This document shows, piece by piece, positions 6,981 to 15,124 of a stretch of DNA of 64,000 nt (position 1 is the stretch's first letter; each line of letters begins with the position of its first letter). Made by a program: the position numbers and the translations under genes. The stretch is from an uncultured Lachnospiraceae bacterium. GTDB taxonomy: Bacteria; Bacillota; Clostridia; Lachnospirales; Lachnospiraceae. The stretch lies in contig CAJUJP010000015.1 of the NCBI GenBank assembly GCA_910586615.1, positions 1-64,000 on the forward strand, read 5' to 3'. The notes under the pieces are model-generated. The model was not told the origin of the DNA. It did no database searches and worked only from the letters and a program-made list of their open reading frames with translations.

Positions 6981-8378
6981 TCAAATCTTATTAAACGGCT
7001 CCTTATAACACGCCACGCTTCCCAAATCCTCCTCGATCCGCAAAAGCTGGTTATACTTCGCCACCCGGTCACTTCTGCAAGGCGCACCGGTCTTGATCTG
7101 TCCCGCGTTCACCGCCACCGCCAGATCTGCGATAAAGGTATCCTCCGTCTCGCCGGATCTGTGGGAGATTACCGCCTTATAGCCGTTCTTCTGCGCCATC
7201 TCTATGGCGTCCATGGCCTCGCTGACCGTACCGATCTGATTTACCTTGACGAGAATCGCATTGGCCACCTGCAGCTTAATGCCCGCATCCAGACGTTTTG
7301 TATTTGTCACAAACAGATCGTCTCCCACAAGCTGTACACGGTCTCCCAGCTTCTTCGTCATCATCTGCCAGCCGTCCCAGTCATCCTCCGCCAGACCGTC
7401 TTCAATGGAAATGATGGGATACCGCTCCACCAGTTCCTCGTAATATGCCACCATTTCCTCCGTGCTTCTGGTGATCTCCTGCATTTGCGTCTGGTCTTCA
7501 AACTCAACACCCGCCTCATAACATTCCGTGACGCGGCTGCCCTTCACCCGGCTGCGCTTGATCTTTAACTCCGTCTCACCGGGGAAATGATACACACCGT
7601 CGGATTCGTCATACAGCTCCGACGCCGCCACATCCAGCGCGATCTTGATATCCTGTCCGGGCGTATAGCCCGCAGCTTTGACAGACTCCACGATCAGGTC
7701 AAGCACAGCGAATGCGTCCGGCAGCGACGGTGCGAAACCACCCTCGTCGCCCACACCGGTGGACAATCCTCTGTCGTTACAGATCTTTTTCAGATTATGA
7801 TAGATTTCCGCACAGATACGCAGGCCATCTGCAAAGCTCTCCGCCTGCACGGGCATGATCATAAACTCCTGGAAGTCTACCGTGTTATCCGCGTGTTTAC
7901 CGCCGTTTAAGATATTCATCATGGGCACAGGAAGCAGTCTCGTATAAGCACCGCCCAGATAACGGTACAGCGGAATCCCCATCGCCTCGGCACATACCTT
8001 CGCACATGCCATGGACACGCCAAGTGTGGCATTGGCACCCAGATTGCTCTTGTTATCCGTGCCGTCCTGCTCAATCAGAATACGGTCGATCAGCCCCTGG
8101 TCAAAAGCATTCATCCCCATCAGCGCCTCTCTGATTTTGGAATTAACATTGTTCACCGCCTTCGTGGTGCCCAGACCGAAATATCTGGTCTCTCCATCCC
8201 GAAGTTCCACCGCCTCGAAGCGTCCGGTACTGGCGCCGCTGGGCACTGCCGCTCTTCCCACATACTGGGTTCCGCCTACCTCCTTTTCCACCGTCACTTC
8301 CGCCTCCACCGTGGGATTGCCGCGGGAATCCAGTATCTGCCTTGCATGTACATCTACGATCCTTAACTTCATTGCCAT
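6981..8378 (-). CDS. eno: Enolase (phosphopyruvate hydratase)
   Basis: Converts 2-phosphoglycerate to phosphoenolpyruvate in glycolysis. Family signatures are intact: ARQILDSRGNPTVEAEV near the start, NILNGGKHADNTVDFQEFM, SIEDGLAEDDWDGW, VGDDLFVTN and SHRSGETEDTFIAD, with the metal acids and catalytic Lys/Glu in place. The start at 8378 is set by AGGAGG seven bases upstream; earlier starts lack a site. At 465 residues it is some 30 longer than usual bacterial enolases (about 430). The extra stretch lies just before TRSTEEMVAYYEEL (about residues 265-297), rich in K/R then E/Q. It is cytoplasmic. The upstream gene on the same strand is an HTH-methyltransferase 77 bases away, so a separate promoter is likely but not identified. 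Confidence 0.97.
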   Translation of the reverse strand: MAMKLRIVDVHARQILDSRGNPTVEAEVTVEKEVGGTQYVGRAAVPSGASTGRFEAVELRDGETRYFGLGTTKAVNNVNSKIREALMGMNAFDQGLIDRILIEQDGTDNKSNLGANATLGVSMACAKVCAEAMGIPLYRYLGGAYTRLLPVPMMNILNGGKHADNTVDFQEFMIMPVQAESFADGLRICAEIYHNLKKICNDRGLSTGVGDEGGFAPSLPDAFAVLDLIVESVKAAGYTPGQDIKIALDVAASELYDESDGVYHFPGETELKIKRSRVKGSRVTECYEAGVEFEDQTQMQEITRSTEEMVAYYEELVERYPIISIEDGLAEDDWDGWQMMTKKLGDRVQLVGDDLFVTNTKRLDAGIKLQVANAILVKVNQIGTVSEAMDAIEMAQKNGYKAVISHRSGETEDTFIADLAVAVNAGQIKTGAPCRSDRVAKYNQLLRIEEDLGSVACYKEPFNKI

Positions 8379-8455
8379 ATAAAAACCTCCTGTGCGCAAC
8401 TGCTTTTCATATTTTTAGTAGTAGTATGCACACAGAAGGTCTGTTTTATAAGGTT

Positions 8456-9295
8456 TTATTCTGAAAAAATGAAGGCGCTTTTCTGTGCAATAAGCGTATC
8501 CATACAATGCTTATGCGGTATTTCTCCGCTGTTGCAGTCAAATATTTCTTCTCTGCATGTATGAAAAAGCCAGTCATGATAATATCCGAAAAGCTCTCCT
8601 GAATGCCAGGGTTGTCCTTTTTCCTCCTCCCTTGTCTGATCCGGAGCAGGCTCGATAAAAGGTTTCTTAACAAATACATTCAGTGCATTTATGCCGCTGT
8701 CCGCAGTGTGTGCTTTCAGGCTGTCAAAGAGCTCTTTTCGCTCCGTCTGCCAGATGAAATGCAGTACTCCGCTACTGAATACAATATCATATTCCGCATC
8801 GGGACGATAATCAAACAAGTCTGCCTTAAAAAAGTTAACATCAACCTTGTTATATTCTGCAAGCCTTTTAGCTTTCTCAATACCCTGTTCGGCTATATCA
8901 AATGCAGTTACCGCATAACCGCATTTTGCAAAGAAAACAGCATCCTTTCCTTCGCCGCAGCCAATATCCAATACACGATAAGGCCTTACCGGCGGAAGAA
9001 TTTTCATGATGTCATAACAAATGCGATTAGGCATTAATCCCCAGTAATATTCCTCCGTATTGTAACACTTATCATAACCCGTCACAGCACTTTCATAGCC
9101 GAGCAATGCATCCACTGTTGTATGAAGCACTGCCGCCAGCTTCGGAAGCATCTCTATATCCGGATATGCGGAATTATTTTCCCATTTCGAGACTGCCTGA
9201 AATGATATGTTGAGAGACCCGGCCAGCTGATTTTGTGTTAATCCCAGTTCCTTGCGCCTTTTACAAATAACTTCTCCTGTTTTCAGATTATCCAT
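8456..9295 (-). CDS. XRE-type HTH domain fused to a class I SAM methyltransferase (TehB-like)
   Basis: A 279-residue fusion. Residues 5-65 are a Cro/C1-type helix-turn-helix (KELGLTQNQLAGSLNIS, AVSKWENNSAYPDIE). Residues 85-215 are a Rossmann methyltransferase: VLDIGCGEGKDAVFFA is the SAM-binding motif I, VTAFDIAEQGIEKAK motif II, and ADLFDYRPDAEYDIVFSSG the motif III/IV region, most like TehB-type tellurite or thiol methyltransferases. A 60-residue tail has several Cys and His. The start is fixed by AAGGAG eight bases upstream; a promoter lies further up. It may be a sensor-type regulator that binds SAM or a methyl acceptor, or an enzyme that controls its own gene. Both domains are clear, the function is not. 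Confidence 0.85.
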   Translation of the reverse strand: MDNLKTGEVICKRRKELGLTQNQLAGSLNISFQAVSKWENNSAYPDIEMLPKLAAVLHTTVDALLGYESAVTGYDKCYNTEEYYWGLMPNRICYDIMKILPPVRPYRVLDIGCGEGKDAVFFAKCGYAVTAFDIAEQGIEKAKRLAEYNKVDVNFFKADLFDYRPDAEYDIVFSSGVLHFIWQTERKELFDSLKAHTADSGINALNVFVKKPFIEPAPDQTREEEKGQPWHSGELFGYYHDWLFHTCREEIFDCNSGEIPHKHCMDTLIAQKSAFIFSE

Positions 9296-9344
9296 TCCTT
9301 TTTCTCCTTCGCTGATAAGTTGAAGACTGCCATGTGTTATCCTT

Positions 9345-9373
9345 ATCTTAGTATGGCGGAACAGTTATCTCAA
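9345..9373 (-). promoter_or_regulatory. Sigma-A promoter of the HTH-methyltransferase gene
   Basis: On the minus strand TTGAGA (9368-9373), a 17-base spacer and TAAGAT (9345-9350), about 50 bases before the start codon. A GATAAGGATAAC stretch overlaps and follows the -10 box and could be an autoregulatory site. Confidence 0.6.
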
Positions 9374-9550
9374 TAACGTAACAGGAGAATGTGACACACC
9401 AATTCATCTGATAGTTGAATCCGTATGAATTATAGTAAACGCCATGACAGATTTCTGCTTCCAGATCCTGCCTAAGCCATATGCGGAAGCTTTCGCAAGA
9501 CCGAACACGAAATTCTTAATACCGTTAACGATCTATAGAATCACTGAAAA

Positions 9551-10828
9551 TTACGGTGTCTCCTGCCTGTAGAAAACTTCCCCGTTACACCAGAAATAAT
9601 CCCTGTTCTCCGAGATTCCCAATATGTACCATACCAGCGGTGCATCCTTCGTCCCGCGGAAATAGATGTCAAGCTCCGGGCACAAATCTCTGTCGCTCCG
9701 GTCGATAATGTCCCATTCGTAACTCGTCTCTGCATAGAAATCCACTGACGGATAATAGACCACCGCCTCGTCACCGTCAAACTTGAGCGCCACATCATAC
9801 TGCCTGTTTTCTCCTTCACTCTTCGGATGATGATACCATGTCCCCTGAAGCGCTTCCTTCGTGATTTTGCTCCAATCGCCCAGCACATAACTGTTTTCCA
9901 CCACCGAAGCGTCCGCCTCAAACTTCGGATTATTCAAAATCTCCTGTTCAATCAGACATGCCGGCTCGTCAATGAGTTCCTCCTCAAGAATGCTTCCCTC
10001 TATAATGTGGTTGCTGACAATCGCCTTCGTGCCGCCGACAATATTTACCACTACCTCACATTTGCTCACCCAGTAATCGCCCTCGCATTGTAGAATAACC
10101 TCCGTCCCTTCTTCATTGAGTACACCGTCCGTACACGTAAACATGCAGTAGTTGGTGTCGCCCGCCTGAAGACAGAAACAGTCCGTCTCCGGATAATAGA
10201 TACCTTCCAGACTTTCATTTCCTTTCATTAAGAGTTCATCATAAGTAAGCCCGACCTTTTCCAGCAGAAAAATATCCATATCCGCCTTATCAATCACCCA
10301 GAAATCCGTATAGATCCCTTCTTCCTCATACCGGTTCAGATAAGCCTGTATCTGTTCCTCGGTTCCCTCGTGAGAAATGCCCGCACCACCGTAAAATACC
10401 TCAAACAGATTGATCTGAGTCGGATTTTCCCAGTCAGACAAAAGGAATCCATAATTTGATTTGTCCCGTATCCATTCCGTATACTCCTGCAATTCCACCT
10501 CTGTCAGCTTCCTGCCAACGGTTTCTTCCCCGGCTGTGACTGATTCAGTCTGTTCATCATCGCTGCCTTCCCCGCCGGCCTGCGCGCCATCACTGTACTC
10601 CTCGTCGGCCTGTCCAACATCGCTGCCTTCTTCGCCAGCCTGCTCACCATCGCTGTGCTCTCTGTCAACCTGTTCTTCATCGCTCCATTCCCCGCCGGCA
10701 GAAATCTCTGCCTCCTGCGGTCCGCCACATCCTGTCAGCAGTCCCATGCATACAACACCGGCAGCAAGAAAAACCTTCGAACCTTCTTTTTTTCTGTTTT
10801 CTTTTCCGAATCTGATTTTCATCCTCAT
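9551..10828 (-). CDS. Lipoprotein of unknown function, last gene of the ABC operon
   Basis: A 425-residue predicted lipoprotein. A basic start is followed by a hydrophobic stretch and the lipobox LLTGC near residues 29-33. Next comes a low-complexity acidic linker (about 40-95) built of imperfect repeats such as SDGEQAGEEG, presumably a spacer. The remaining 320 residues are a globular domain rich in Trp, Tyr and acidic residues that I do not recognise. The start at 10828 has AGGAGG eight bases upstream; the longer reading frame starting at 10891 lacks such a site. It follows a MacB-like permease, from which it is separated by a hairpin, so its expression may be set apart from the ABC genes. 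It could be the substrate-binding or accessory part of that system. Confidence 0.8.
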   Translation of the reverse strand: MRMKIRFGKENRKKEGSKVFLAAGVVCMGLLTGCGGPQEAEISAGGEWSDEEQVDREHSDGEQAGEEGSDVGQADEEYSDGAQAGGEGSDDEQTESVTAGEETVGRKLTEVELQEYTEWIRDKSNYGFLLSDWENPTQINLFEVFYGGAGISHEGTEEQIQAYLNRYEEEGIYTDFWVIDKADMDIFLLEKVGLTYDELLMKGNESLEGIYYPETDCFCLQAGDTNYCMFTCTDGVLNEEGTEVILQCEGDYWVSKCEVVVNIVGGTKAIVSNHIIEGSILEEELIDEPACLIEQEILNNPKFEADASVVENSYVLGDWSKITKEALQGTWYHHPKSEGENRQYDVALKFDGDEAVVYYPSVDFYAETSYEWDIIDRSDRDLCPELDIYFRGTKDAPLVWYILGISENRDYFWCNGEVFYRQETP

Positions 10829-10877
10829 ACCCAACCCCTCCTGAATTCTCTGTTCAACGCCGTGTACATCACAGGAA

Positions 10878-10901
10878 CGCCCCGCTATCAACAGCGGGGC
10901 G
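10878..10901 (-). terminator. Hairpin between ABC permease and lipoprotein genes
   Basis: A perfect 9-bp GC-rich stem (CGCCCCGCT/AGCGGGGCG) with a six-base loop, 14 bases after the permease stop and 50 before the lipoprotein start. There is no long U-run, so it may give partial termination or protect the upstream mRNA. Confidence 0.55.
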
Positions 10902-10914
10902 CATAAACTATTCT

Positions 10915-12264
10915 CTACTCATTTCTAATCGCAGCCAAAGGACTCAGCTTCATAGCCCTTCTTGCCGGGAAAAATCCGGCCACCATACCTACCAGAATCG
11001 CAAAGGCCAGCGACAGAACCATAAGCCAGAGCGGAATATAGGAAATATCCCCCGCCCCCAGCGACATATCCTGAGCCGACTGCGCCAGTTTATTGATCAC
11101 AAAAGAAAGCCCGAAGCTTAAAATCAATCCGATCACGCCTCCGATAAAACCGATAAATCCGGCTTCCATCAGGAAAAGGCTCCTGATGTTTCTGAGATCA
11201 CATCCCAATACCTTCATGACACCGATTTCCTTCGTCCGCTCATAGATCGACATCATCATGGTGTTAGTGATACCGATCGCGGCAACAAACAATGAAACCG
11301 CTCCGATTCCACCCAGCACAGCCTGTATCATACCCATGGTCTTCTGGTTGGACTCCACCCATTCCGCATTGCTGTAAGCTTCATAACCCAGCGTCTCCGA
11401 CAGATAATTCTGTATTTCCATGACGTTATCCATGCTGTCCACATTGACATCCAGTTCGCTGTAAAAAATCTCCTTATACGGCTTGCCAGCTTTCGTCGAC
11501 GGCTGTCCGGGAATCACTTTGTTTTTAAATATCTTCTTGAGCTGGGGAATCAACTGGTCAATATCGCAGAGCGTATACCAGCCGTATTGAGACCAGCTGT
11601 TCTCATCATTGGGCGCTTCCACGCCGCAAGCCTCGATCATATACTTCTTCGGCGGTGGAATCGGCTGGCCGTCCTCTGTCGTACCGCCTGACGACCAATA
11701 TGCACTCACATCAAAAACCACGAAAATCGTATCGTGCATCAGATTGATATCCGGCAGAACTCCTGTCTCCCAATAGCTGGCACCGCCTTTGGAACTGGAA
11801 AAATTCTGCAGCACCTGATTACCGTAAAAGAAAGTAAGTTCATCATCTTCCCCCGGAAGTCGGCCTTCCCCTACATTGATGTTCATTTCCTGCAGCGCTT
11901 CCTTGGGCATACCCCTAAGCTGCAGATACCCCTCATAGCCTCCATATTTGGCTATAGCAGATCCTTCCAGAACCGGCCATACGGACTCCACATGTTCCAG
12001 GGCCTCAATCTCACGAACCAGTTCCTCATCCAGCCTTTTTTCCTCTGCGTTTTCACTGTTCCAGGGTTCCCGCACTGTGATCTGTGTCAGGCTTCCATAG
12101 GATTCCATCTGTTCCATCTGAGAACGGCTCAATCCCAGGCCAAGAGAGACCATGACTACAATAGATGCCACGCCGATCACCACACCAAGCACTGTCAAAA
12201 CGGTTCTTATTTTTCTTTTCCATAAATTACTGCTGCTCATTCGCAGCAAGTCAAGGAATTTCAT
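10915..12264 (-). CDS. ABC transporter permease, MacB/FtsX type
   Basis: A 449-residue permease with the MacB layout: one membrane helix near residues 20-42, a large outer domain (about 45-310) and three C-terminal helices with FtsX domain signature (IGITNTMMMSIYERTKEIGVMKVLG near 325-350, then two further helices). MacB-like permeases do not import; they use ATP to move or release substances across or at the membrane (mechanotransmission). AGGAG lies six bases before the start. It lies 20 bases after the CARDB-like gene and belongs with the ATPase at 14225-14956. The outer domain shows no motif that tells the substrate. Confidence 0.92.
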   Translation of the reverse strand: MKFLDLLRMSSSNLWKRKIRTVLTVLGVVIGVASIVVMVSLGLGLSRSQMEQMESYGSLTQITVREPWNSENAEEKRLDEELVREIEALEHVESVWPVLEGSAIAKYGGYEGYLQLRGMPKEALQEMNINVGEGRLPGEDDELTFFYGNQVLQNFSSSKGGASYWETGVLPDINLMHDTIFVVFDVSAYWSSGGTTEDGQPIPPPKKYMIEACGVEAPNDENSWSQYGWYTLCDIDQLIPQLKKIFKNKVIPGQPSTKAGKPYKEIFYSELDVNVDSMDNVMEIQNYLSETLGYEAYSNAEWVESNQKTMGMIQAVLGGIGAVSLFVAAIGITNTMMMSIYERTKEIGVMKVLGCDLRNIRSLFLMEAGFIGFIGGVIGLILSFGLSFVINKLAQSAQDMSLGAGDISYIPLWLMVLSLAFAILVGMVAGFFPARRAMKLSPLAAIRNE

Positions 12265-12284
12265 ATACTACTCCTTTTGCCGGG

Positions 12285-14180
12285 TTATTCTTTACCGATC
12301 TCATCTTCCAGATCTGCCAGTTCTTCGGCCAGCATTTTTGCCGCTTTTTTCTTTTTACGGATCTGCAAAAATGCTCCTGTACCGACACCTGCCACTATAA
12401 AGACAACACAGATAATACCAATGATCAACCCTTTCTTCGATTTTTTTCCGTCTTCCATCATCATGTCATCGCCCATCATCATATCGCCGTCCATCATTGC
12501 ATCATCAAAAAATTCCTCCGATACAAACAGCGTTATCGTCTTCTCGGTGGTGGTCACATTGCCCGCATCGTCTTCATAGGAGATCTCCATTTTGATCGTT
12601 CCATCATCCATGGTCGCGGCAATTCCGGTCAGCATCACATCCACATTACCTGTTGCGCCGGACTGCAGATTTCCCACAAAAGAGGATGCTTCGTCGATGG
12701 AATCACCGATAAATTTCACCTGCACATTATACAGGGTCGTCTTACCCGTATTATAGATACTGAGCATAACATTGGACTGTCCGCCCACCGTAATATCCGA
12801 AGGGACTACTTCCGGTATGCTCGTATCAAAACGGCTTTCCTGTGAGATCGGAATAGACACGCTCGCCTTGTCCTCCAAATCAAACATAACACCGGCATCA
12901 TATTTCATATTGACATCCAGCACATAAGGCTTCTGCGCCAGATCCGCTTTTGCTGTCATCTCAATCACAATATCCGCCGCCGTATCTGCGGCAATGCTGT
13001 CCATATAAATCGAGCTTGCACCGGAAGTGGGCAGGAATGCCGAGTAGGTATTCGTCTTGTCTTCTCCCTCCGCCGCTGCCTGCATATCAAAAAGCACGTT
13101 GCTCACAGACAGATCCTTGGCCGTATTCTTGACATGTATCGTCAGTGTAAAAGTGTCACCCGCAAACACCTTCGCAGGGTTTGTCTCAAATCCGGTCACA
13201 ACGATACGCGGCTTTGCACCTGTAGTCTCCTGTCCGCTGCCGCCGATGAATCCACTGCCCGGCTTGCCCACAGTCTTCACATACACGGTAAGCTCCGCAG
13301 GTTCCTCACTGCGGATACCTGCCTTTGTATAAGAAACGTTAAACTTCAACGGATAGTAACCGGTCATAACGTCACTCCTTACCGTAAAAGTAAAGGTGAA
13401 CTCCCTTCTGTTCGCCATTGCCGCTTCTTTCGTCTTATTCCCCGGAATAAAAGGCTCCGTCTGAAGATAATTGGTCATGTCCGGTTCGAAAGGCCACTCC
13501 GAAACAACCGTTGACGTTTTCGGCTCTATGATCAGGTCATTCAATTCTTCCGTTCCAAAATTAATAACCGGCAGTACAATGGACACCTTCTGTCCCGCGC
13601 TCACAGTAGGGGTCTCCCAGTTATCACCTACCTGCAGAAACTCGCTGGTAGTTGCTGTGACAGTGGCTACAGCCGCCGAATTCATATCTGACTTGGTTGT
13701 GGACACATATGCCCACAATTCTGCAACAGTCATATCTGTATTCGCAATATAATATACTGCACTGTCAAATACCTTATGAAGCTTCTCCATCACCTTTGCA
13801 TCCAGATGATACCGCACTTCCAGACTCTGCATATAGTAGAGCATGTCTTCATCTGCTTCTGCACGATCATCGTTATTAATGATTCTACTGTCACCATTGT
13901 TATTTGTAATGTTATTATTATTATTGTTTTGTTCCTGATTATTGCCATTATTACTATTCCCGGTATTACCAGGCTTAGGCTTTGTTGGTGGATTATCTGT
14001 AGTATTATCGCTAATACTGCCATTCGTTTCTTCCGCCTCAACATACTCCATCATACCCTCCTGCGGCATCGACGGAATCACCAGAACCGCCGCTGCAACA
14101 ACTGCCACGCCCATTAACAGCCGGTTCAAACTCTTTCTGATCGTGAAGCTTCCTGTTCCATCACATTCTCTCTTTTTCAT
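12285..14180 (-). CDS. Membrane-anchored CARDB/S-layer-like protein with Met/Asp-rich neck
   Basis: A 631-residue surface protein encoded between the ATPase and permease of an ABC system. It has a signal-like helix (about residues 17-40), an Asn-rich linker (about 60-90), an alpha-helical segment, then three or more beta-sandwich domains of CARDB/NEW3 type (about 175-545; for example the stretch VFAGDTFTLTIHVKNTAKDL). Before the C-terminal helix (about 585-607, then KKKK) lies an odd Met- and Asp-rich neck (DDAMMDGDMMMGDDMMMEDG). Two starts are possible: GTG at 14192 and ATG at 14180; the ATG is preferred because GAGGAG stands 11 bases upstream of it and overlaps the GTG. It probably links the MacB-like permease to an outside partner, like MacA does in other systems. 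That is inference. Confidence 0.8.
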   Translation of the reverse strand: MKKRECDGTGSFTIRKSLNRLLMGVAVVAAAVLVIPSMPQEGMMEYVEAEETNGSISDNTTDNPPTKPKPGNTGNSNNGNNQEQNNNNNNITNNNGDSRIINNDDRAEADEDMLYYMQSLEVRYHLDAKVMEKLHKVFDSAVYYIANTDMTVAELWAYVSTTKSDMNSAAVATVTATTSEFLQVGDNWETPTVSAGQKVSIVLPVINFGTEELNDLIIEPKTSTVVSEWPFEPDMTNYLQTEPFIPGNKTKEAAMANRREFTFTFTVRSDVMTGYYPLKFNVSYTKAGIRSEEPAELTVYVKTVGKPGSGFIGGSGQETTGAKPRIVVTGFETNPAKVFAGDTFTLTIHVKNTAKDLSVSNVLFDMQAAAEGEDKTNTYSAFLPTSGASSIYMDSIAADTAADIVIEMTAKADLAQKPYVLDVNMKYDAGVMFDLEDKASVSIPISQESRFDTSIPEVVPSDITVGGQSNVMLSIYNTGKTTLYNVQVKFIGDSIDEASSFVGNLQSGATGNVDVMLTGIAATMDDGTIKMEISYEDDAGNVTTTEKTITLFVSEEFFDDAMMDGDMMMGDDMMMEDGKKSKKGLIIGIICVVFIVAGVGTGAFLQIRKKKKAAKMLAEELADLEDEIGKE

Positions 14181-14224
14181 TTTCCTATCCACTCCTCTTT
14201 TCCCCTTACTGTTTCCCCTGTCAC

Positions 14225-14956
14225 CTATCTTATCACATCCGGCATATCCTTGCCGCGTCTGTCCTCAATCTCAATGATCTGGCCGTCCTTGATCCGCAGC
14301 ACAAGATCCGCAAAGCCTGCAAGATAATTATCATGGGTTACCATGACAAGTGTCTGTTTCTTCTCACGCACCACCTTTTTCATCAGGTTCATCACTTCCA
14401 CAGAAGTATTGGAATCCAGATTTCCGGTGGGCTCATCTGCAAAAATAATCTCCGGCTCCACCACCAGCGCCCGCGCCACGCCCACGCGCTGCTGCTGTCC
14501 GCCGGACATCTGATTGGGCCTGTGCTTCTTATGCTTCGTCAAGCCTACCAGATCGAGCATCTCCTCCGCCCTGGCATTGCGCTTTTTCTTGTCTATCCCC
14601 TGAAAAGTAAGGGGAAGCGCAACATTCTCAATGGCATTCATAGTCCCCATCAGATTAAAAGACTGAAAAATAAATCCGATGTGCTCCCGTCTGAATGCCA
14701 CGAGTTGATTCTCACTCTTCGTCTCCATATGTTCGCCTGCAATCAGGATCTCTCCCTTGGTTGGCTTCTCCAATCCCGCCAACATATTAAGGAGCGTCGA
14801 TTTACCGGAACCGGATGTACCTACAATGGAACAGAAATCTCCCCGGTTGATGGTAAAGCTGACGCCGTTCAGCGCCCGCACCCTGGTCTCTCCGACCCGG
14901 TAAATCTTATACAGATCTTTCACTCTGATCACAGGATCTTCCTGTCCTGTACTCAT
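14225..14956 (-). CDS. ABC transporter ATP-binding protein, MacB/LolD family
   Basis: A 243-residue ATPase with Walker A GTSGSGKSTLLNMLAG (near residue 36), Q-loop FIFQSFNLMGTMNA, signature MSGGQQQRVGVARAL (near 140), Walker B IIFADEPTGNLDS and H-loop VTHDN. It belongs to the MacB/LolD/FtsE subgroup that works with FtsX-type permeases. The ATG at 14956 is chosen because AAGG stands seven bases before it; the ATG at 14962 is too close. It is first in an operon with a CARDB-like surface protein, the permease and a lipoprotein. Cytoplasmic, membrane-bound through the permease. Confidence 0.94.
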   Translation of the reverse strand: MSTGQEDPVIRVKDLYKIYRVGETRVRALNGVSFTINRGDFCSIVGTSGSGKSTLLNMLAGLEKPTKGEILIAGEHMETKSENQLVAFRREHIGFIFQSFNLMGTMNAIENVALPLTFQGIDKKKRNARAEEMLDLVGLTKHKKHRPNQMSGGQQQRVGVARALVVEPEIIFADEPTGNLDSNTSVEVMNLMKKVVREKKQTLVMVTHDNYLAGFADLVLRIKDGQIIEIEDRRGKDMPDVIR

Positions 14957-15124
14957 AACCATACCTTTCCATGCAGCTTATGCCCCAGGCAGTCTGCACA
15001 ATATACTTTACTTGCCTATTCCAGTATCTGATTCCCCGGCCCCGACAGCATCTCACAACAGCCGCCGAAATTTTCCGTACTCCTCCGCCCCGCCTGCGGA
15101 AACCAGATCACTGCTAAAACCTGC

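Noticed and set aside
15010..15124. Gap between the ABC ATPase and the ABC-2 permease searched for a terminator or promoter
   Set aside because: Only a poor TATATT with no -35 box was found; nothing could be supported.
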